This document shows, one piece after another, positions 1 through 5,283 of a DNA stretch of 12,448 bases (position 1 is its first letter; each line of letters opens with the position of its first letter). The stretch is from an uncultured Clostridia bacterium (lineage in GTDB: Bacteria; Bacillota; Clostridia; Christensenellales; DTU072). The position numbers and the translations under genes are program-made. The DNA is taken from assembly GCA_944350065.1 (NCBI GenBank), contig CALVOD010000027.1:1-12448 (forward strand), written 5' to 3'. The notes under the pieces are model-generated. The model had not been told where the DNA came from and ran no database searches. It saw only the letters and a list, made by a program, of their open reading frames with translations.

Positions 1-566
1 TGCATGTCGGCGCGCCCCGCGTTGAGCTTGCGCTCCGTCTCTATCTTGCGCGCCTTATGCTTGGATATTCCCGCCGCCTCCTCGAATATCTTGCGCCTGC
101 CGTCCGGCTTGGAAGAAAGTATTTCGTCTATTTTGCCCTGTCCGATAATGCTGTAACCCTCTTTGCCGATACCGCTGTCGCGGAACAAATCGATTATGTC
201 CCTCATTCGGCAAAGTCTTCTGTTGATAAGATATTCGCTCTCGCCGCTACGGTCGAGTTTACGGGTGACCACCACTTCGTCGAATTCGATAGGATACCTG
301 CCGTCGGAATTGTCGAGGTAAAGGCTTACCTCGCAATAAGACTGCGAACGGCGCGATTCCGTTCCGTTGAATATAAGATCGGGCATTTTCTGCACGCGCA
401 AAGTCGTCGGCGCCTGCTCTCCGAGCACCCAGCGCACGGCGTCGATAACGTTGGATTTACCGCACCCGTTAGGTCCGACTATACCGGTAATGTTGGTTTC
501 GAAATTGATTTCCGTCTTGTCTCCGAAAGACTTGAAACCCTGTAATTCGATTTTTTTAAGATTCAT
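1..566 (-). CDS. smc: Chromosome segregation protein SMC, N-terminal part (runs off window)
   Basis: SMC is the ATPase core of the bacterial condensin complex, which with ScpA and ScpB compacts and segregates the chromosome. I translated the minus strand from an ATG at 566-564 and the frame is open to position 1, giving 188 codons of the N-terminal head. It starts MNLKKIELQGFKSFGDK, the usual SMC opening. The Walker A loop GPNGCGKS is at residues 31-38, and a later GQGKIDEILSSKP stretch followed by FEEAAGISK is the SMC head region just before the coiled coil. The hinge, second coil and C-terminal head (full length is near 1190 residues in the family) lie outside the window. An AGGAGA ribosome site (573-578) precedes the start by 7 bases. 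It lies downstream of rnc, as in many Firmicutes, but has its own duplicated promoter region. Confidence 0.96.
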   Translation of the reverse strand, partial: MNLKKIELQGFKSFGDKTEINFETNITGIVGPNGCGKSNVIDAVRWVLGEQAPTTLRVQKMPDLIFNGTESRRSQSYCEVSLYLDNSDGRYPIEFDEVVVTRKLDRSGESEYLINRRLCRMRDIIDLFRDSGIGKEGYSIIGQGKIDEILSSKPDGRRKIFEEAAGISKHKARKIETERKLNAGRADM

Positions 567-592
567 AATGTTTCTCCTGAACTCCGCAGTGC

Positions 593-608
593 GCTCGCGC
601 GCGCGAGC
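593..608. repeat. 16-bp perfect GC palindrome in the smc leader
   Basis: The sequence GCTCGCGCGCGCGAGC is its own reverse complement. It lies between the nearer smc promoter and the smc ribosome site, so it would be transcribed into the smc leader, where it can form a short hairpin. It includes an alternating CG run of 10 bases (596-605). The left half, GCTCGCGC, recurs at 773-780 at the same place in the second repeat copy, so the palindrome may have formed after the duplication. Function unknown. Confidence 0.6.
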
Positions 609-621
609 CCATACAGATATA

Positions 622-650
622 AGTATAATGTATTCCGATAGAAAACGCAA
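622..650 (-). promoter_or_regulatory. Sigma-A-type promoter for smc (proximal copy)
   Basis: On the minus strand there is a -35 TTGCGT (650-645), a 17-base spacer and a -10 TATACT (627-622). Transcription would begin near 615, about 50 bases before the smc ATG. The same arrangement with the same spacing occurs in the upstream repeat copy, which supports both being real. Confidence 0.55.
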
Positions 651-710
651 GGCGTAAATTTAAGAAAACGCGCACACGGCACGTTCGCGTACGTGAGAAT
701 ATGAAAAACT

Positions 711-770
711 CAAATTTTATTCAATAGGCTTCGGCGACGGAGCGGGCGGCTTCTTCCCGGAAACGGCGTC
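711..770 (-). pseudogene. Degenerate duplicate of the rnc 3' end
   Basis: Read on the minus strand, this segment matches the last 20 or so codons of the intact rnc. Recognisable pieces are TCCGGGAAGAA against TCCAAGAAAAA, then GTCGCCGAAGCC and a terminal ATTTGA. Two single-base deletions break the reading frame. It has no upstream dsRNA-binding or catalytic part, so it is a remnant made by tandem duplication rather than a gene. Confidence 0.65.
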
Positions 771-801
771 CTGCTCGCGCATGCAAATTCGTTCGAATAT
801 G

Positions 802-830
802 ATTATAACGTATTCCGATCAAAAAGGCAA
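802..830 (-). promoter_or_regulatory. Sigma-A-type promoter for smc (distal copy)
   Basis: On the minus strand there is a -35 TTGCCT (830-825), a 17-base spacer and a perfect -10 TATAAT (807-802). Transcription would begin near 795 and read through the rnc remnant and the second promoter into smc. Its -10 box is better than that of the proximal copy. Confidence 0.6.
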
Positions 831-841
831 GACGTAAATTG

Positions 842-861
842 AAAAAATACGTGCACGGCAC
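842..861 (-). terminator. Possible weak terminator after rnc
   Basis: In the minus direction a short GTGC-CGT-GCAC hairpin (861-851) is followed by GTA and six T residues (847-842), about 30 bases after the rnc stop codon. The stem has only four base pairs, so it is weak. Copy A of the duplication has a diverged equivalent near 665-690. Could equally be no terminator. Confidence 0.3.
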
Positions 862-888
862 TTTCGCGTACATGAGGATATAAAAAAC

Positions 889-1560
889 TCAAATCTTTTT
901 CAATGCGGCTTCGGCGGCGGACTGAGCGGCTTTTTTCTTGGAAGCGCCTGTGCCGGAGGCGCATACGGCGCCGTCGATAAGCACTTCCGCAACAAAAGTT
1001 TTGGGGTCGCAGGGCGAAACGCCTACGACAAATTCCGCTTTAATACCTTTATGAACAGCCGTTTCGAGGAGCTTCGACTTGAAATCGGTGACGTTGTCAA
1101 CGGTATAATCGCGGTTGAGCTCGCTTTCCAGCTCGCGTAAAATAAACTTCCTGCTCTCGTCGACGCCGCCGTCCACGGTTATAGCGCCCACCAACGCTTC
1201 GAAAAGATCTTCCTTGATGTTTTTGCTCGAGCGCACCTCGGTCTCGTTATTGCCCGACGAAACGCGCAAATATTGCACGAGGTCGAGTCTTTCTATGACG
1301 GGAGCAAGCGTTTTGCCGGAAACGATGCTCGCTTTGGTCTTGGTAAGGAAGCCCTCGTCCGCACCGGGATAACGCCCGTAAAGATATTCGGCAACTACCA
1401 TTCCGAGCACGGAATCGCCCAAAAATTCCAACCGCTCGTAGGAAGGCAACGCGTGTTCGTTGGAGAACGACGCGTGCGTAAAGGCTTCCGACAACAATTC
1501 CACGTTGCGGAAAACGTATCCTATTTTTTGCTGAATTTTGAGGGGCTCGAAAATACTCAT
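889..1560 (-). CDS. rnc: Ribonuclease III
   Basis: RNase III cuts double-stranded RNA and processes rRNA precursors and structured mRNAs in the cytoplasm. The 223-residue length is normal. The N-terminal catalytic domain carries the signature ERLEFLGDS at residues 42-50, and KEDLFEALVGA at about 117-127. E45, D49, D118 and E121 occupy the metal-binding positions equivalent to E41, D45, D114 and E117 of the E. coli enzyme. A C-terminal dsRNA-binding domain (about 158-222) starts at DFKSKLLE and ends with the typical KKKAAQSAAEAAL helix. The ATG overlaps the plsX stop as ATGA, so translation is probably coupled. acpP, often between plsX and rnc, is missing. The gene's last codons are part of the tandem duplication downstream. 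Confidence 0.97.
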   Translation of the reverse strand: MSIFEPLKIQQKIGYVFRNVELLSEAFTHASFSNEHALPSYERLEFLGDSVLGMVVAEYLYGRYPGADEGFLTKTKASIVSGKTLAPVIERLDLVQYLRVSSGNNETEVRSSKNIKEDLFEALVGAITVDGGVDESRKFILRELESELNRDYTVDNVTDFKSKLLETAVHKGIKAEFVVGVSPCDPKTFVAEVLIDGAVCASGTGASKKKAAQSAAEAALKKI

Positions 1561-2549
1561 TTCAGGTCGAGCGAAGTGCTTACTCCTGCGGACGCTACGG
1601 TGTAAGCCTGTATGACGGAAGCGGCTATGGATCTCGCTTTGGAGCTCCCGTGCGACTTGACCACGACTTTGGTAAGTCCCAAAAGCACCGCGCCGCCGTA
1701 GCCGTTATAGTCCATAGTCTTTTTGACTTCCTTGAAAACGGGCTTCATAAGCAGATAACCGAGTTTCGCGCGGAGCCCTCCCGCGAGTATACACTTTTTC
1801 AGTATCGTCATGAAAGCGAGCGCCGTGCCTTCGCAGGCTTTGAGCGCGATATTGCCGCTGAAGCCGTCCGACACGATGACGTCGTAATCGCCCGAAAGTA
1901 TTTCTCGAGCCTCCATATTACCCACGAAATTTATGCTCGTCTCCGCCCTGAGCAAAGGGAAGGCTTCCTTCGTGAGCTCGTTACCCTTTTTATCCTCTGT
2001 TCCGTTGGACAGAAGCCCTACGCGCGGTTCGCGGTTACCCGAAGTAGCTTTTACCATAGCCGAACCCAAACGCGCGAATTGTACGAGCTGAGCCGCTTTG
2101 CAATCGGAATTGGCGCCACAGTCCACGAGCGTCACAAAGCCCCCTTTCACGGTGGGAAGCACGGGCGCGAGCGCCGCGCGGGTGACTCCTTCGAGTCTTT
2201 TGACGAGAAGGGTGGCGCCCGTGAGAACAGCCCCCGTGCTTCCCGCGGAAATTATCGCCTGCGCCTCGGGATCGGAATTGAGCACGGCGAAAGCCTTGAC
2301 GAGCGAGGAGTCTTTCATTTTCCTCACCGCTTCGGTGGGTGACATATCGTTGGTGATGACGTCGCGCGCGTCGACTGTTTCGACGCGACTTTCGTCGTAG
2401 CTTTCGGCTTTCAAAAGCACCTCTATCTCCTCGCGCTTCCCTACGAGAACTACGGAAAATCCTTCTTTTTCCTTCAATGCCTGCAAAGCGCCTTTGACTA
2501 TTTCCTGCGGGGCGTTGTCGCCGCCGAACGCGTCAATAACTATTTTCAT
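1557..2549 (-). CDS. plsX: Phosphate acyltransferase PlsX
   Basis: PlsX converts acyl-ACP and phosphate to acyl-phosphate, which PlsY then uses to acylate glycerol-3-phosphate, the first step of phospholipid synthesis. It is a peripheral membrane enzyme. The 330-residue protein is full length. It opens MKIVIDAFGGDNAPQEIVKG, the family start. Further family blocks are SPTEAVRKMKDSS, SAGSTGAVLTGAT, DCGANSDCKAAQLVQFA, KGNELTKEAFPLL, IVSDGFSGNIALK and, near the end, GGAVLLGL followed by KSHGSS. The ribosome site is weak (AGGGAAG about 12 bases before the ATG). A terminator-like hairpin lies just upstream, so expression may depend on read-through from the rpmF promoter. The stop codon overlaps the rnc start. 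Confidence 0.97.
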   Translation of the reverse strand: MKIVIDAFGGDNAPQEIVKGALQALKEKEGFSVVLVGKREEIEVLLKAESYDESRVETVDARDVITNDMSPTEAVRKMKDSSLVKAFAVLNSDPEAQAIISAGSTGAVLTGATLLVKRLEGVTRAALAPVLPTVKGGFVTLVDCGANSDCKAAQLVQFARLGSAMVKATSGNREPRVGLLSNGTEDKKGNELTKEAFPLLRAETSINFVGNMEAREILSGDYDVIVSDGFSGNIALKACEGTALAFMTILKKCILAGGLRAKLGYLLMKPVFKEVKKTMDYNGYGGAVLLGLTKVVVKSHGSSKARSIAASVIQAYTVASAGVSTSLDLK

Positions 2550-2568
2550 ACGGTATTCGCTTCCCTAT

Positions 2569-2597
2569 AAAAAATTATTCGGGGTATCCGCCCCGAA
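2569..2597 (-). terminator. Intrinsic terminator/attenuator between rpmF and plsX
   Basis: In the minus direction TTCGGGG (2597-2591), a six-base loop and CCCCGAA (2584-2578) form a perfect 7-bp stem. TAA and six T residues (2574-2569) follow at once. This is a standard rho-independent shape. It lies inside the rpmF-plsX gap and no separate promoter is evident before plsX, so partial termination is likely. Confidence 0.7.
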
Positions 2598-2604
2598 ATA
2601 TTAA

Positions 2605-2630
2605 CGAAGCTGTCACTACGGACAGCCTCG
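2605..2630 (-). promoter_or_regulatory. RNA hairpin after rpmF
   Basis: CGAGGCTGTC (2630-2621), a six-base loop and GACAGCTTCG (2614-2605) form a 10-bp stem with one G-U pair. There is no T run after it, so it is not a terminator by itself. It directly precedes the terminator hairpin and may protect the rpmF 3' end or act with the terminator. Confidence 0.5.
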
Positions 2631-2642
2631 GTTTCGCTTCTA

Positions 2643-2834
2643 TCAGTCTTCCTTCTTTGCCTTGGGCGTTACTACCTGTTTGCCGTCGTAGTAGCCGCAT
2701 TTGGGGCATACCTTGTGACTCTCTATAAGCTCGTGACAATTGGAGCATTCAACAAGATTGGGAGCGGAAATTTTCCACTGCGCATATCTCGTGTTGCCTC
2801 TTTGCTTGGATACTTTGCTCTTCGGGACTGCCAT
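2643..2834 (-). CDS. rpmF: 50S ribosomal protein L32
   Basis: L32 is a small structural protein of the large ribosomal subunit. The 63-residue product starts MAVPKSKVSKQRGNTRYAQW, the conserved L32 N-terminus. It has two CxxC pairs (C30/C33 and C43/C46) that form the zinc-binding ribbon of the zinc-containing L32 type. An earlier in-frame ATG at 2879 would add 15 residues. I reject it because the ATG at 2834 matches the family start and has an AGGAGGTG ribosome site (2846-2839) four bases upstream of it. A perfect sigma-A promoter lies directly upstream. The DUF177/YceD gene that usually precedes rpmF is absent here; ackA is the upstream neighbour. Confidence 0.97.
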   Translation of the reverse strand: MAVPKSKVSKQRGNTRYAQWKISAPNLVECSNCHELIESHKVCPKCGYYDGKQVVTPKAKKED

Positions 2835-2868
2835 ACTGCACCTCCTCAATTCTAACTTTAGCTTGTAT

Positions 2869-2897
2869 ATTATATCCAATCGTCGGAATTATGTCAA
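2869..2897 (-). promoter_or_regulatory. Perfect-consensus sigma-A promoter of rpmF (-plsX-rnc)
   Basis: On the minus strand there is a -35 TTGACA (2897-2892), exactly 17 bases of spacer and a -10 TATAAT (2874-2869). Both hexamers match consensus in all positions. The start point should be near 2862, giving a leader of about 28 bases with the strong rpmF ribosome site. It is the strongest promoter in the window. Confidence 0.88.
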
Positions 2898-2909
2898 ACT
2901 TTTTCCGAC
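2882..2909. promoter_or_regulatory. Inverted repeat embracing the rpmF -35 box (possible operator)
   Basis: GTCGGAA (2882-2888) and its reverse complement TTCCGAC (2903-2909) are perfect 7-base arms separated by 14 bases. Arm centres are 21 bases apart, two helical turns, and the -35 hexamer lies between them. That geometry fits a dimeric repressor site. It does not resemble the FapR operator of Bacillus fatty-acid genes as I know it. It could also act as a weak hairpin after ackA. Confidence 0.4.
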
Positions 2910-2936
2910 TATAATTGGTAAATTTAATAATTTTAA

Positions 2937-4151
2937 TTACGCTTTCGCCGCCGATTCCGCAAGCTCCTTCGCGTCGCGTGCGATAACGAGCTCCTCGTTG
3001 GTGGGGATAACGAGGACTTTCACCTTGCTCGAAGGCTTGCTGAGCTCGACAAAAGTGCCGCGAGGCGCCGTTTTGTTGAGTTCGAAATCGAAGTCCACTC
3101 CGAATACTTCGAGCCCTTTCATAATGAGCGAACGGGCAAAATCGGAGTTTTCGCCTATTCCTCCTGTGAGGACTATGCAATCGAGTCCGCCCATGGCAGC
3201 CACGTAACTGCCGATATATTTGCGGATACGGTAGGCAAACATTTCGAAAGCGAGAATTGCGCGCTTGTCGCCTTCCGCGTAGCGCGCGCTCAAGTCGCGG
3301 CAATCGGAATAGCCCGCAAGTCCCATAAAGCCGCATTGCTTATTGAGATACGCTACCACTTCGCTCGCGGTCTGCCCTTTCTGCTCGGCAAGGAAGCCTA
3401 CCGCCGCGGCGTCGATGTCGCCGGATCTCGTGCCCATAACCATACCTTCGAGCGGAGTAAGTCCCATGCTCGTGTCTATGCACTTGCCGTCCACAACCGC
3501 GGAAAGCGAAGAACCGTTGCCGAGATGGCAGGTAACTACCTTGCTGTGAGGAGTGCCGAGGTATTTGACGGCTTCTCCCGAAACGTACTTATGCGAAGTA
3601 CCGTGGAAACCGTATTTGCGCACTCTGTATTTGAGATAATCTTCGTACTTGATCGCGTACATATACGCGTAGTCGGGCATCGTGGAATGGAACACGGTAT
3701 CGAATACCGCCACGTTGATCTTATCGGGCATAAGCTCCATACAGCTGCGTATGCAACCGATATTGGCAGGCATGTGCAGAGGTCCGAGAACGGTATTGCG
3801 GTCGCATATCTCGAGCACTTCGGGAGTGACTATCACGCTCTCGGTGAAATCCTCGCCGCCGTGAAGCACGCGGTGTCCTATCGCGCCTATTTCGTCCATA
3901 GAGGATATGATACCCTTTTCCGGATCGGTAAGCGCCTTCATGACGAGACCGAACGCTACGGTGTGGTTGTCGATAACCTCCTCGATGACGATGGTCTTGC
4001 TTTTGTCGTCGGCGACTTTCTGCTCGAGCTTTCCGGTAAGTCCGGTGCCTATTTTCTCTACGATACCTTTGCCGAGCATACGCTCGTCAGCCATATCGAT
4101 GACCTGATATTTGAGGGACGAACTCCCTGCGTTCAAAACCAAAACTTTCAT
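2937..4151 (-). CDS. ackA: Acetate kinase
   Basis: AckA interconverts acetyl-phosphate plus ADP and acetate plus ATP; with Pta it forms the main fermentative ATP-yielding acetate route. The 404-residue protein is full length. It begins MKVLVLNAGSSSLKYQVIDM. Active-site positions expected from the family are present: N7, R94 in HRVLHGG, D151 in FDTVFHSTMP, H183 in GFHGTSHKYV, the HLGNGSS loop at 209-215, R242 in GTRSGDID, GGIGEN at 330-335 and E386 in PTNEEL. It starts 13 bases after the pta stop with a GGGAG ribosome site in that gap, so the two are one operon. No clear terminator follows; the next promoter begins about 40 bases downstream. Confidence 0.98.
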   Translation of the reverse strand: MKVLVLNAGSSSLKYQVIDMADERMLGKGIVEKIGTGLTGKLEQKVADDKSKTIVIEEVIDNHTVAFGLVMKALTDPEKGIISSMDEIGAIGHRVLHGGEDFTESVIVTPEVLEICDRNTVLGPLHMPANIGCIRSCMELMPDKINVAVFDTVFHSTMPDYAYMYAIKYEDYLKYRVRKYGFHGTSHKYVSGEAVKYLGTPHSKVVTCHLGNGSSLSAVVDGKCIDTSMGLTPLEGMVMGTRSGDIDAAAVGFLAEQKGQTASEVVAYLNKQCGFMGLAGYSDCRDLSARYAEGDKRAILAFEMFAYRIRKYIGSYVAAMGGLDCIVLTGGIGENSDFARSLIMKGLEVFGVDFDFELNKTAPRGTFVELSKPSSKVKVLVIPTNEELVIARDAKELAESAAKA

Positions 4152-4164
4152 TTAAGGCTCCCGT

Positions 4165-5154
4165 TTATTGCAAAGTGGTGATGGCGACTACGCCTACTAT
4201 GTCGCTGACCGAGCATCCTCTCGAAAGGTCGTTGACTGGTTTCGCGAGTCCCTGACAGATAGGTCCTATCGCTTCGGCGTTGCCGAAACGCTGAACGAGT
4301 TTGTAGCCGATATTGCCGGACTGGAGGTCGGGGAAGATAAGAATATTGGCGCAACCCGCGACGCGGCTCTTGGGAGCTTTGAGCTTGCCGACGTTAGGCA
4401 CGAGCGCGGCGTCGAGCTGGAGCTCGCCGTCAACGAGGAAGTTGGGATGAAGCTCGTCGAGCATTTCGGCGGCGTGAATGACCTTCTCCACGTTGGGATG
4501 ATGGGCGCTGCCTTTGGACGAGAAGGAGAGAAGCGCCACTTTGGGTTCTTCTATACCCGCTATGTCGCGAGCGCTCGCGACGGAAGCAATAGCTATGTCC
4601 ACAAGCTGTTCCGCGGTAGGATCGGGAAGCACCGCGCAGTCGGCGAATATCATCACGCCGTGATCGCCGTAAGGCGAACCTTCGGGAAGTCCCATAATAA
4701 AGCAACCGCTGACCGTTTTGATGCCGGGTTTGGATTTGATTATCTGAAGCGCGGGACGAAGCACGTCACCGGTGGAGTGGATACTTCCGGCAACCATACC
4801 GTCGGCGTCGCCACTCTTGACCATAAGACAGCCGAAATAAAGAGGATCGAGCACAAGACTCGCCGCTTTTTCTTCGGTCATACCCTTTTCTTTGCGGAGT
4901 TCGTAAAGAAGTTTGGCGTAATCCGCGCGCTTAGGCGAAGTCGCGGGATCGATAATTTCCACGCCGTTAAGGGAATTCTCCTCGGCTTTGGCAAGGATAA
5001 CGTCGGGGTTACCGAGAAGCGTTATCTCCGCGATGTTCTGTTGTTTGATGATAGCGGCGGCTTGTATTATACGCAGCTCCTCACCTTCGGCAAGAACGAT
5101 ATGCTTATTCGTTTTTCTCGCCCTTTCGATAATGGCGTCCATCAACCTCGACAT
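4165..5154 (-). CDS. pta: Phosphate acetyltransferase
   Basis: Pta transfers the acetyl group of acetyl-CoA to phosphate, giving the acetyl-phosphate used by AckA. The 329-residue protein is the short Pta form without the N-terminal regulatory domains of the E. coli enzyme. Family blocks include SGDADGMVAGSIHSTGDVLR at about 115-133, FADCAVLPDPT at 170-180, SFSSKGSA at 210-217, VDGELQLDAA at 241-250 and KPVNDLSRGCS at 305-315. I place the start at the ATG at 5154-5152 because GGAGG (5163-5159) lies five bases before it; an in-frame TTG at 5166 overlaps that ribosome site. Transcription probably starts from the promoter at 5220-5248, in a control region shared with divergent tmcAL. Confidence 0.97.
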   Translation of the reverse strand: MSRLMDAIIERARKTNKHIVLAEGEELRIIQAAAIIKQQNIAEITLLGNPDVILAKAEENSLNGVEIIDPATSPKRADYAKLLYELRKEKGMTEEKAASLVLDPLYFGCLMVKSGDADGMVAGSIHSTGDVLRPALQIIKSKPGIKTVSGCFIMGLPEGSPYGDHGVMIFADCAVLPDPTAEQLVDIAIASVASARDIAGIEEPKVALLSFSSKGSAHHPNVEKVIHAAEMLDELHPNFLVDGELQLDAALVPNVGKLKAPKSRVAGCANILIFPDLQSGNIGYKLVQRFGNAEAIGPICQGLAKPVNDLSRGCSVSDIVGVVAITTLQ

Positions 5155-5174
5155 AAATACCTCCAAAAAATGTC

Positions 5175-5202
5175 TTGATTTATTGCGAATTCGGTATATA
5201 AT
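5175..5202 (+). promoter_or_regulatory. Promoter of tmcAL
   Basis: There is a -35 TTGATT (5175-5180), a 16-base spacer and a perfect -10 TATAAT (5197-5202). Transcription would begin near 5209, leaving a leader of about 75 bases before the tmcAL ATG. It faces the proposed pta promoter. Confidence 0.6.
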
Positions 5203-5219
5203 TAAATATAACCTTTAGT

Positions 5220-5248
5220 ATATTACTACTACGGGATAAATAAATCAA
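5220..5248 (-). promoter_or_regulatory. Possible promoter of pta-ackA
   Basis: On the minus strand there is a -35 TTGATT (5248-5243), a 17-base spacer and a -10 TAATAT (5225-5220), which matches the consensus -10 at four of six positions. Transcription would start near 5213 and leave a leader of about 58 bases. An alternative -10, TATACT, lies three bases further downstream with poorer spacing to the same -35. Confidence 0.45.
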
Positions 5249-5283
5249 GCGGTTTGAACAAATTCCGCCGCAAAGAGGTAAAT

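Larger units (their letters stand above)
593..950. repeat. Decayed tandem duplication of about 180 bp (rnc 3' end plus smc promoter)
   Basis: Two direct copies lie back to back: copy A at about 593-770 and copy B at about 773-950, offset 179-180 bases. The best-matching part is 631-750 against 811-930, where about four of five bases agree by hand alignment with a few single-base gaps. Examples of shared blocks are TATTCCGAT, GTAAATT, TTCGCGTAC, AAAAACTCAAAT and GGCTTCGGCG. Each copy carries, in the minus direction, the last codons of rnc, a short spacer and a promoter. Copy B holds the intact rnc end; copy A is frameshifted. The intergenic stretch 567-888 is thus explained mostly by this duplication. 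Confidence 0.8.
5174..5249. repeat. 11-bp perfect inverted repeat spanning the pta/tmcAL control region
   Basis: CTTGATTTATT (5174-5184) and AATAAATCAAG (5239-5249) are exact reverse complements, 54 bases apart. Each arm contains a TTGATT hexamer that can serve as the -35 box of the promoter reading inward. The sites are symmetric about the middle of the 129-bp gap between pta and tmcAL. This could be a pair of operator half-sites for one regulator, or simply a repeated promoter element. Confidence 0.6.

Noticed and set aside
57..657. Plus-strand open frames at the left end
   Set aside because: They are antisense to the smc N-terminus, which carries an unmistakable Walker A motif.
717..782. 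Possible 21-residue proline-rich peptide on the minus strand downstream of the distal smc promoter
   Set aside because: It lies in the decayed rnc remnant, is out of frame with rnc, and has no ribosome site; most likely chance.
2835..2879. Extended N-terminus of L32 from an earlier ATG
   Set aside because: The extra residues do not fit the family and the region contains the mRNA leader and ribosome site for the proper ATG at 2834; the promoter -10 lies within it.
3336..4181. 281-codon plus-strand open frame
   Set aside because: Antisense to ackA; a by-product of its codon use.
4168..5178. 336-codon plus-strand open frame
   Set aside because: It is exactly antisense to pta, which has every family motif. 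No ribosome site or family likeness was seen.
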